Virus record (IMG/VR): IMGVR_UViG_3300030333_000036
Span: 1-22,604 of that record
DNA: 22,604 nt
Source: a virus
Direction: 5' to 3' (one strand)
Shown here: positions 14,921 through 21,470 of the stretch, in pieces
How positions within the stretch are numbered: the first letter of the stretch is position 1
Layout of the letters: every line of letters starts with the position of its first letter
The notes under the pieces: generated by a model
Database searches by the model: none
Told to the model about the DNA's origin: nothing
The model's input: the letters and a program-made list of their open reading frames with translations, nothing else
Made by a program: the position numbers and the translations under genes

Positions 14921-17900
14921 ATGCTTGAGCAGGTTGTGGCATTGGAACAGGTACCATCCTAGGTATAGGAACAGGTGTTTGAATCTCTACCAACTTCTCT
15001 AGTAACATAGGAACTGGTATGAACTCAAGTGATGACTGCATAGCATACTCTCTTGACATACCACCTTTCTTATTACTCATAGACTTTGCAGTTTGTGACA
15101 TGATACCAAGCACCTCTGGTTTGACACCTAATTCAGCTGCCATATTTCTTAGACCGTTGATGAGTCCACCAGCTCCACCACCTCCCATCATACCTGTGAT
15201 AGTTCTAAACAGTCCACCAAATCCCATACTGTCTGCAATGTTACCTATCAATCCCATTGGTGAAAAACCATGAGGACCAAAGGAATCTAAACCAAATAAC
15301 TGAGACAAACCTGGTACGTTAGCAACACCAGGTATCATACCAATGAGTCCACCTACGGCTGGGAACTTTTTCATGAACCCACCGAACTTATTAAGCATTC
15401 CTGATACACCTTCTGGTAGTATTGATCCAAGACCGCCCATCAGTCCACCTAATGCTCCACTAATACCTCCCTGCATGAACCCACCTAATGCTTTACCAAA
15501 TGGATTATTAGACATGAAGTTACTAAACTTGTCTGCCACACCACCAAAAGTACCAGGGAACATACCACCTAGAGCACCGATACCACCAGTAATTGCACCA
15601 AATATATCACCAGATGCAGCAGCACCTATAGCACGAACAGCACCTATAAATGGTGCAGCAGCAGGGAATACTATTGGGACAACAGTTCCTAAAAGTTGAC
15701 CTATAGGTGAACTAACTACACCTTTTACAACGTTAGTAACACCTTTAACTACACCACTAACAGCCTTTGTGATGCCTCTGAATATCTTACCAAAGAAGAA
15801 CTGCTTGGTGTTTAGTCGAGGTAACCTTCTTAATAATTTACCACCAGTTTCAAAACCAAATGGATTCCACCAACTCCTTTTCTTCTTTGCTTTATCTGTC
15901 TTCTTAGATCCAATACCAAAGGCACCCTCTGGCATTGTGTCTCCATATCTTTCGTTGTCTGACTCTACACCTTTATATTCTTCCTCAGGTACAAAAGGTT
16001 TTGTCTTATAGGAAGATCCAAAATCTATACCCTCTAATGGGTTATGTTTCTTACCATGCTTTCTTTCATATGGACTTACATATTCTTTCTTCTTCTTTTT
16101 AGGAGTGATACTAAATGATCCTTCTGGGAATGTATCACCATACCTTTCGTTGTCTGTTTCTACACCTTTGTATTCACTTTCTGGAACGAAAGGAGTAAAT
16201 TTATAGTCAAGGAAAGGATTTATATTTTTCTTTTGTATTGCATTGACCTGTCCAATAGGAGTTGTTACACCATCCTTTTTATAACCAATTATTCTACCGC
16301 GTCTATTCTTTATAGGAACTCCTCTACTATCACCCTCAACTTCCGAACCAGTAGTAGTTCCTGATGTACCAACAAGATTACCTTCACCATCAGTGCCATC
16401 ACCTGCGACACCATCCATTTTCTTACCAGTTTCAACCTTACCTTGTCCTGCATCTCCTGCTTCTGGGAAGAATGATTTGTGTAGTAATGGGAATGTGTTA
16501 CCAGTAAGGTTTGCCATCCAGAAGACGTTGGGTATTTCTTTACCCATCATCATGCCAAACGGACCAAGCATAGCCTTCATGGCTACCTTAGCACCTGCCC
16601 AGATCTTATTTCTAAATGGTGTTAACTTAGGGATCCATTTAGGAGGATCTTTAGGGAAGTCTGGTATCTTAAACTTAGGAATACCTTTATAGAATCTTGT
16701 CCATCCATTCTTTATCCAGCTCAACATCTTAGTGAACTGTCTGAACAGACCCATCATGTCATCTTTTAACTTCTGACCTGCTGCTTTCCAGCCACCACCT
16801 CTGAATCCAATGTATAATAACTCACCAACATATTCACCACCCATCATACCTATGAGTGATCCTATACCTGGTACTGGTATGAATGTACCTAATGCTCCAC
16901 CGACAGCTGAACCCAGTGTTTTAAATATTACTTTGTCCCAAGAATCACCATTTAGTATAGAAAATACGGCTGTTAAAAGTGAACCAAAGATAGGTATTCT
17001 ACCAAAGGTATTTTTAAATGCATTACTAAGAAGTTTTACATTATTTTTTCCAAGAAACTTTAAAGCACCACGACCAAACCCTCTGTTCAATCCTTTGCTT
17101 AAGATTTTACCTTTAGGTGCAGTAGTAGGTGAGAGACCTGATGTCTTAGGTGGCGGCTTAAATGCAGATGGATTTTTATTTGCTAATCTTTGTACTCTTT
17201 TAAGTGCTTGCTCTCTACTTAATCCGTTCTTAAGTGCGTCACGATATACTCTCTCACCATTCTTACCAAACTTTTTAAAGATAGGATTGTTACCTGTCTT
17301 TACTTTCTTACTAAAATCCTTGACTCTACTGTTGACTCTACTATTACTATTAGATGTGTTTTTATTGTTAGTCTTAGATTGTCTGTTTGGATTATAAAAA
17401 TCCAGATTCAACATACGAAGGATAGAATCCATCAATCCAAATGGATTTAACAACGCTTGTAGTCCTACTATCCCTAGTAGTAATGTTCCTAAACCTTTTA
17501 ACCTACCCCAAAAACTATTGTTACCATCAACTAATGCAGAGAATCCATCTAGTATTTTGGTTACACTACCCTTTGCAAATCCATATAACTTCTTGACTAC
17601 AAAACTTAATTTCTTTAAGAAGACTGCTATCTTTTTTATCTCTCCTGCATCTGACATCCATGTTAGGAGACCTTTTATAGCAAGTAGATTTACAAGACCT
17701 GCAACAAATTGCATTGCAGATAGTAATAGTCCCTGTACACCACCAAAGAGTGCCTTACCAAAACTTACAAGAGCACTCTCCTTTGGTTTCTTTATCTGTG
17801 ATTTCTTTATCTTACCAATACCTTTCCCCTTTAAGGCATTCTGTCTTTCAAACTCGTCCTCATTTCTTTGATCCCTTTCACGTTGTAATCTACGACGCTC

Positions 17901-18104
17901 AGTTACCTCCCTCATCTTATCAACTTTGATAGATGCAAGAGATATCTCATGAAGATCTTTTACTACAACACCAATACTATTGACAGTCTTCCCAAGACGA
18001 TTGACCGCTAAAAGATTAGTCCTAGGACCGTTAGAAGCAAGAGTCTTCTTACCACTTCCGCTAGGATTAACTAATTTGTAAGGGTCTATTTTTGGGTTAG
18101 CCAC
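14919..18104 (-). CDS. Giant tail protein 1, tape-measure candidate, 1061 aa
   Basis: GTG start at 18104-18102; this gene and the -1 frame following gp26 overlap by eight bases (GTGGCTAA). The first in-frame ATG is about 64 codons later, so GTG is preferred. Residues 1-60 (IDPYKLVNPSGSG; VNSIGVVVKDLHEI) start a charged coiled-coil-like region (MREVTERRRLQRERDQRNED). Strongly hydrophobic helices follow at about 115-230 (SFGKALFGGVQGLLLSAMQF) and again near 360-430. Residues about 637-665 and 703-731 are an internal repeat (FVPE-EYKGVE-DNERYGDT-PEG). Residues about 780-1000 are glycine-rich helices (GGLMGGLGSILPEG). The C-terminal 35 residues are a PVP-rich tail (PVPIPRMVPVPMPQPAQA). The position directly after gp26 and its frameshift extension is where tape-measure genes stand in many phages. 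It could instead be a hub scaffold equivalent to T4 gp29 or gp28. Confidence 0.6.
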   Translation of the reverse strand: MANPKIDPYKLVNPSGSGKKTLASNGPRTNLLAVNRLGKTVNSIGVVVKDLHEISLASIKVDKMREVTERRRLQRERDQRNEDEFERQNALKGKGIGKIKKSQIKKPKESALVSFGKALFGGVQGLLLSAMQFVAGLVNLLAIKGLLTWMSDAGEIKKIAVFLKKLSFVVKKLYGFAKGSVTKILDGFSALVDGNNSFWGRLKGLGTLLLGIVGLQALLNPFGLMDSILRMLNLDFYNPNRQSKTNNKNTSNSNSRVNSRVKDFSKKVKTGNNPIFKKFGKNGERVYRDALKNGLSREQALKRVQRLANKNPSAFKPPPKTSGLSPTTAPKGKILSKGLNRGFGRGALKFLGKNNVKLLSNAFKNTFGRIPIFGSLLTAVFSILNGDSWDKVIFKTLGSAVGGALGTFIPVPGIGSLIGMMGGEYVGELLYIGFRGGGWKAAGQKLKDDMMGLFRQFTKMLSWIKNGWTRFYKGIPKFKIPDFPKDPPKWIPKLTPFRNKIWAGAKVAMKAMLGPFGMMMGKEIPNVFWMANLTGNTFPLLHKSFFPEAGDAGQGKVETGKKMDGVAGDGTDGEGNLVGTSGTTTGSEVEGDSRGVPIKNRRGRIIGYKKDGVTTPIGQVNAIQKKNINPFLDYKFTPFVPESEYKGVETDNERYGDTFPEGSFSITPKKKKKEYVSPYERKHGKKHNPLEGIDFGSSYKTKPFVPEEEYKGVESDNERYGDTMPEGAFGIGSKKTDKAKKKRSWWNPFGFETGGKLLRRLPRLNTKQFFFGKIFRGITKAVSGVVKGVTNVVKGVVSSPIGQLLGTVVPIVFPAAAPFIGAVRAIGAAASGDIFGAITGGIGALGGMFPGTFGGVADKFSNFMSNNPFGKALGGFMQGGISGALGGLMGGLGSILPEGVSGMLNKFGGFMKKFPAVGGLIGMIPGVANVPGLSQLFGLDSFGPHGFSPMGLIGNIADSMGFGGLFRTITGMMGGGGAGGLINGLRNMAAELGVKPEVLGIMSQTAKSMSNKKGGMSREYAMQSSLEFIPVPMLLEKLVEIQTPVPIPRMVPVPMPQPAQA
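15908..16194 (-). repeat. Internal duplication in giant tail protein 1
   Basis: Two copies of a segment of about 28 residues, FVPE[SE]EYKGVE[TS]DNERYGDT-PEG-F-I, are encoded at about 16194-16105 and 15997-15908, separated by a lysine-rich linker. DNA similarity is also evident (shared ctttcgttgtctg on the plus strand), so it is a relatively recent duplication or kept by selection. Confidence 0.8.
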
Positions 18105-18330
18105 TTGCTTGTTGAGCTGCTTGTTGATCCTTCATTCGTTTCTCTTCTTCTCTTAAGAAGTCGATTAACATTGTGACATAGATTTCCTTCTCCCAAGGCA
18201 TAAGGTTTTCAATGTGTTCTATATGCCATTTATGATGATGTATTAATGCAAAGTTAGTATCATAATACTGTCTCAGTGTATTATGGAGAAGGGCTATCCG
18301 AAAAAAGATGCTAGACCTTCTAGTGTAACT
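18097..18330 (-). CDS. Start-less -1 frame ORF: frameshift extension of gp26 (67 codons)
   Basis: This minus-strand frame opens after a TGA at 18333-18331 and overlaps the end of gp26. It contains no ATG, GTG or TTG until an ATG deep inside (34 codons from the end) that lacks a Shine-Dalgarno. Yet it reads as a convincing protein: RIALLHNTLRQYYDTNFALI, HHHKWHIEHIENLMPWEKEI, then YVTMLIDFLREEEKRMKDQQ and AAQQASG. The 'HH..W...I..LMPWE' pattern with an acidic helix resembles phage tail-assembly chaperone C-terminal extensions. Its TAA stop (18099-18097) overlaps the GTG of the 1061-aa gene. Entry by -1 slipping at TTTTTTC (18306-18300) would give a fusion of 235 residues of gp26 plus these 67 (302 aa). 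It occupies the position of T4 gene 51, of which it may be the functional equivalent; that is an inference. Confidence 0.7.
   Translation of the reverse strand, partial: SYTRRSSIFFRIALLHNTLRQYYDTNFALIHHHKWHIEHIENLMPWEKEIYVTMLIDFLREEEKRMKDQQAAQQASG
18261..18285 (-). promoter_or_regulatory. Stem-loop downstream of slippery site
   Basis: CATAATAC and GTATTATG form a perfect 8-bp stem with a 9-base loop. The stem begins 14 bases 3' of the TTTTTTC on the minus-strand mRNA. This is a little farther than the usual 5-9 bases but consistent with a stimulatory element. The stem is mostly A-U, so it is of modest stability. Confidence 0.6.
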
Positions 18331-19004
18331 TCACTTTCAACTTTAGTGTTTGGGTTAGTAACCTTAAGTGTGTGAGTTAACTTAGGCATTGTCTCAAAGA
18401 ATTGTTGAACATCTTTAAACTGAGCTGAACTCATTGAGTCTAAAAATTCTAACACTTCTTTATGAGGCATGTTCTTACAGTCATGTACTTCTTCTGGTGT
18501 GGTGACACTCTTCACACAACTTGCTGCCATCTCAAAGATTTGATCTACATCTTGTCCGTCATTAACGAAGTTTGCTTTAACAAATGTATCAAGACTTGGG
18601 TAGTCCATAGTAATTAAGATCTCATCTGATATCTTAATCTCTCTGCTATGACCTTTAGTCTTCTTAACTTTGATAGAATCAAGAGGGATCTTAACTTCTA
18701 CCTGTGTTTCATTATCATCAGGGCAGGTCACACCTACATCTACACTCTCACCAACAGACTTGGTTCTGATCTGTAAGAATACAAATTCAATATCAAATGT
18801 TGGTAGTGCTTCTACATCTTTAATATCAGTGCAAGCTGCAATGATATCTTTGATAGCATTCACAATACTATCTTGGTTGCCAGTTTCAGTAGCAATTAAT
18901 AGAACTTTCTCTTCTTTGACAAGGAATGGTCTATAGTTTACAACTCTACCGTCAGACGGTAGTTTCATTTTAAATTTTGGGGTTACTAAGGTCGGTAATG
19001 CCAT
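18294..19004 (-). CDS. gp26: Baseplate hub/assembly protein gp26 (T4_baseplate family), 236 aa
   Basis: The T4 gp26 family (Pfam T4_baseplate, PF12322) contributes to hub assembly. The signature segment is YRPFLVKEEKVLLIATE at 24-40, after a short KMKLPSDGR strand. It is followed by AIKDIIAAC and LPTFDIEFVFLQIRTKSVGE (68-86), then a CPDD loop near 94-97 and the IKISDEILITMDYPSLDTF strands. The length is close to T4 gp26 (208 aa). The start is ATG 19004-19002 with a CTAAATA late box 23 bases upstream. The gene ends in TAG (18296-18294), but just before it stands the TTTTTTC slippery site, so a minor 302-aa fusion product is predicted. The family resembles gpG-type tail chaperones in its position before a giant tape-measure candidate. 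Confidence 0.9.
   Translation of the reverse strand: MALPTLVTPKFKMKLPSDGRVVNYRPFLVKEEKVLLIATETGNQDSIVNAIKDIIAACTDIKDVEALPTFDIEFVFLQIRTKSVGESVDVGVTCPDDNETQVEVKIPLDSIKVKKTKGHSREIKISDEILITMDYPSLDTFVKANFVNDGQDVDQIFEMAASCVKSVTTPEEVHDCKNMPHKEVLEFLDSMSSAQFKDVQQFFETMPKLTHTLKVTNPNTKVESEVTLEGLASFFG
18300..18306 (-). promoter_or_regulatory. Slippery heptamer T_TTT_TTC for -1 frameshift
   Basis: In the gp26 frame the codons are TCT TTT TTC GGA TAG, giving the canonical X_XXY_YYZ heptamer T_TTT_TTC three codons before the stop. After a -1 slip the next codon is CGG, in the frame of the start-less ORF. An SD-like AGAAGG (18321-18316) lies nine bases upstream, the spacing known to stimulate dnaX-type frameshifting. 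Confidence 0.75.
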
Positions 19005-19026
19005 AATAATTTCAATTCAGTACAAT

Positions 19027-19033
19027 TATTTAG
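19027..19033 (-). promoter_or_regulatory. Late promoter box CTAAATA upstream of gp26
   Basis: The minus strand reads CCCTAAATAATT in the 36-base gap between gp54 and gp26, 22 bases before the gp26 ATG. CTAAATA is the cyanophage variant of the T4 late box. It probably drives gp26 and the giant genes. Confidence 0.6.
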
Positions 19034-19040
19034 GGAGGTT

Positions 19041-19958
19041 CTAGAAGTTATATGTGATCCACTTAGATCTATCCTTTACTGTTCTAACAGATGCCTTTCT
19101 AGGATCGTGTTGATGATCACCAGGAATATGTGCTTCATGAGTTCCCCAGTCGGTATACGATGGAACATAGTATCTATATCGTTCAAAATAAAATCCTACA
19201 GTCAGTGTATTAACTCTTGACTCCATGTTATTCAACTGAGTTGAACCTAGATTAAATGGGAACACCTGTCTCAGTTCCCACATAGCAACGATACGATTTC
19301 GTTGTGGCATTCCAAGCCATCCCTGTCCAGTTCCACATTTCTTTACGTATGATGCCCACCTATCTTTATCAAAAATACTAAGTATATTTCCTCCTCCTCT
19401 CTCCCATTTGAATATCCTTACTACAGGTGCACAATAATTATCATAGAAATCTACATATTGATCTGCATCATTCCTTGTGAATGCCATCCATCTTTCAAAA
19501 AGTGTTCTTGTCTTATGGTTAGCTGGAACCTTGAATGTCATACTTACTTGACTGAAGTTAGTACCAGTAATATATCTGTGCGGTGAACCCATTGTAACTA
19601 ATTGTCCAGTCGCCATCTGTTTACTAGGTAAACTTACGCTATCACAATAGTAATCTAATAAGAATGCCTCATCATTATTACTTAAAGACCAACCTGGTTG
19701 ACTACCAAACATGGAGGGTGTAAGAAAATGCACCGAGTACATGTTAGTGTAACTAGGATTGTTCTGTAGTTTTCTAGAGAACGCAAGGAACTCTTGGAAA
19801 GAACTATCTCTAGCATCTTGTTGATTAGGAACTGATCCTCCAAACAAATTATACTTGGAGTTAAATGCTGCAGCATAATCTTGCAGTGTCTGATCAAATG
19901 CAGGACCTATTGAGTTGAATAAGTTTGAAGTAACTGATGATATTAATTTACCAAACAT
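19041..19958 (-). CDS. gp54: Baseplate tail-tube initiator gp54-like, 305 aa
   Basis: T4 gp54 caps the baseplate hub and starts tail-tube polymerisation. This 305-aa protein has the tube-type fold signature: LLDYYCDSVSLPSKQMATGQ (101-119) is the strand and loop of gp19/gp48/gp54 tube proteins ('C....LP.kql.tg'). It is followed by a SQVSMTFKVPANHKTRTLFE segment (136-155) and the FERWMAF helix. The C-terminal half (WELRQVFPFNLGSTQLNNME, VGFYFERYRYYV) matches the typical 'YP.......l......v..l.v.F.y..y' ending. The N-terminal 60 residues are helical. T4 gp54 is 320 aa. gp48 is present separately, which favours gp54 over gp48. The ATG overlaps the gp4 stop by one base (TAATG), implying coupled translation. 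Confidence 0.8.
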   Translation of the reverse strand: MFGKLISSVTSNLFNSIGPAFDQTLQDYAAAFNSKYNLFGGSVPNQQDARDSSFQEFLAFSRKLQNNPSYTNMYSVHFLTPSMFGSQPGWSLSNNDEAFLLDYYCDSVSLPSKQMATGQLVTMGSPHRYITGTNFSQVSMTFKVPANHKTRTLFERWMAFTRNDADQYVDFYDNYCAPVVRIFKWERGGGNILSIFDKDRWASYVKKCGTGQGWLGMPQRNRIVAMWELRQVFPFNLGSTQLNNMESRVNTLTVGFYFERYRYYVPSYTDWGTHEAHIPGDHQHDPRKASVRTVKDRSKWITYNF

Positions 19959-20377
19959 TATACTTTAAGCTCCTTTTCTGTGATTAACATGAACTCCCAT
20001 CCACGATCTTTACAATATTCTTTAGCTGCTTCCCACTTTGCTTGATTGATAGCATAGGTAACAACCTCTGTGATATATGCTTTAGTTTGTTTCTTTTGTT
20101 TCTTAGGTTGTTTAGTCTGTCTTAGAGGTTTAACCTCAACCATATACTTCTTGCGTCCTATTTTTACATAGAAATCAGGAAAGTATCTGTGCCGACGACC
20201 ATCAGCAGGAGAGATGTATGGAATAACTATCTCTTCACTACCCCATTCAGTAACAGAAGATGACCTATCACACCAAACCATGAACTTATACTCCCACGAA
20301 GACCTATAAATAATGTTATGATAATCACCTTTGTACTTTCGTGGAAAGGTAGGACGGTATTTTCCTTGATACCTCAT
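19958..20377 (-). CDS. gp4: Head completion protein gp4 (PD-(D/E)XK nuclease-like)
   Basis: Equivalent of T4 gp4 (also called gp50/gp65), needed to finish the DNA-filled head before tail joining. The opening MRYQGKYRPTFPRKYKGD, then IIYRSSWEYKFMVWC, SEEIVIPYISPADGR and HRYFPDFYVKIG are close to the T4 protein. With ATG 20377 as start, E29 (SSWE), D68 (FPDF), E81 and K83 (MVEVKP) form the TnsA-like PD-(D/E)XK pattern. A basic KPKKQKKQTKAYITE linker and the AINQAKWEAAKEYC helix complete the fold. A longer reading from a TTG at 20395 is possible, but the family begins MxYQGKYRP and the CTAAATA late box at 20400-20406 would leave almost no leader for the TTG. Length 139 aa compared with about 150 in T4. 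Head and tail genes adjoin, as in T4. Confidence 0.92.
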   Translation of the reverse strand: MRYQGKYRPTFPRKYKGDYHNIIYRSSWEYKFMVWCDRSSSVTEWGSEEIVIPYISPADGRRHRYFPDFYVKIGRKKYMVEVKPLRQTKQPKKQKKQTKAYITEVVTYAINQAKWEAAKEYCKDRGWEFMLITEKELKV

Positions 20378-20382
20378 AAATA
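20375..20382 (+). promoter_or_regulatory. Late promoter box CATAAATA for gp48
   Basis: The plus strand reads CATAAATAATAC 32 bases upstream of the gp48 TTG, overlapping the 5' end of divergent gp4. Matches the T4-like late consensus NATAAATA. Confidence 0.6.
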
Positions 20383-20399
20383 ATACATGTATCAAAGAC

Positions 20400-20406
20400 T
20401 ATTTAG
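20400..20406 (-). promoter_or_regulatory. Late promoter box CTAAATA for gp4
   Basis: The minus strand reads CTAAATAGTC 22 bases upstream of the gp4 ATG at 20377. Together with the plus-strand box at 20375-20382 it makes a compact divergent promoter region of about 35 bases. Confidence 0.6.
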
Positions 20407-20414
20407 GTAGAAAG

Positions 20415-21470
20415 TTGGCTGTTTACAGATATCCATATAGATTACCCGCTACAAGATCACAATCTGGTGGTAAGGCAGCTGATATGCCTACTGATGCTAC
20501 TGATTATCTGATGATAAGACGTGAGAGATATAAGTACGATGACCAATCAGTCCCTGCTTTCTATGACAGGCGTACACCAGGTAATCAACAAACTATAATT
20601 GCACACCCTGACAGGTGTTACATTGCTATACCTCCACAAATTACTACACAATATGCACCTGCATATAGGAGAGCAGACGTTGGTGTGTCTGGTGTTGCAG
20701 CAATGGGACTACTAGGTGATGGTAAAGACTTTACTGCAATGGCAGGAACATTACAAGATGCTGCAGCTGCTGCACTACCTGAGTTCTCTACTGGTGCTAT
20801 CCTTTCTATGATCAATGGATTCAACCAGTTCATAGGTTTACAAGGTCAGTTAGATATTAATACTATACAATCACTACAGAGTGGTAAGATATTCAACCCA
20901 TATAGTGAACAGATATTCCAAGGTATGAGTTTTAGAACTCATAACTTTGCTTTTAAATTCTTAGCACGAAATGCTAGAGAGTCACAAGAAATTAAAAGTA
21001 TCATAGATTATATTAAGATAGGTTCTGTCCCTAAGATAGCAGCAGGTGATTACAATAAGAAATTTATCAACAAGAACAAGAAGTTCTCAGCGTATGGTAA
21101 GGATAAAGAAAGAGATAAAATGACCTTCGATCAGGACTGGTTTAAGACAGATGCTTTCAGTGGTGATTCTGGATACGCATATCAAAATAGATTCTTCGAG
21201 GTTCCAGATAGATATCAGTTAAGGTTTGTTCGTTTCGGAACTAACGTTAGTGATCTTGGTAAACTTGAACCTTCACAACGAAGAGATCTAATGTTTAAAA
21301 TTTATCCTTCTGTTTGTACAGGTATCAATGTAAACTATACACCAGACAATCAATACGTAGCACTTAAAAATCCAACAGAAGAAACTACTGATGTCCCTGC
21401 GATAGTTATGACTATAACATTCACAGAGACTAGGTTACTCACACAGCAAGACGTTGCAGCAGGTTACTAA
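20415..21470 (+). CDS. gp48: Baseplate tail-tube cap gp48, 351 aa
   Basis: T4 gp48 sits on gp54 and terminates the baseplate or starts the tail tube. The start is TTG (20415-20417), preceded by AGG at 20405-20407. The family in cyanophages begins MAVYRYP as here, and no ATG precedes the conserved N-terminus. The conserved core is KIFNPYSEQIFQGMSFRTHN at 159-178, then FAFKFLARNARESQEIKSII: the strand-helix 'NP..E..F.g...R.f.f.f...pr...E...i..Ii..fk'. This is the hallmark of gp48-type tube proteins. The C-terminus (IVMTITFTETRLLTQQDVAA) is the closing strand followed by the usual short tail. T4 gp48 is 364 aa. The stop TAA shares a base with the gp53 ATG (TAATG). These two genes are the only plus-strand genes in the window. 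Confidence 0.86.
   Translation: MAVYRYPYRLPATRSQSGGKAADMPTDATDYLMIRRERYKYDDQSVPAFYDRRTPGNQQTIIAHPDRCYIAIPPQITTQYAPAYRRADVGVSGVAAMGLLGDGKDFTAMAGTLQDAAAAALPEFSTGAILSMINGFNQFIGLQGQLDINTIQSLQSGKIFNPYSEQIFQGMSFRTHNFAFKFLARNARESQEIKSIIDYIKIGSVPKIAAGDYNKKFINKNKKFSAYGKDKERDKMTFDQDWFKTDAFSGDSGYAYQNRFFEVPDRYQLRFVRFGTNVSDLGKLEPSQRRDLMFKIYPSVCTGINVNYTPDNQYVALKNPTEETTDVPAIVMTITFTETRLLTQQDVAAGY

Noticed and set aside
16810-17397. Plus-strand open frame of 195 codons opposite giant tail protein 1, with similar ones at 295-834, 15343-15699 and 17518-17871
   Set aside because: They are antisense to long protein-like minus-strand genes and have P/L/S-rich composition typical of the reverse of K/G/N-rich genes; no RBS or family likeness.
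18097-18201. Independent small gene from the internal ATG (MPWEKEIYV..., 34 codons)
   Set aside because: No Shine-Dalgarno, and the same frame is equally protein-like for about 33 residues before the ATG back to the slippery site, which an internal start would not explain.
20378-20395. TTG start for gp4 adding six residues
   Set aside because: The family starts at MxYQGKYRP (ATG 20377) and the late box at 20400-20406 would leave no leader for the TTG.
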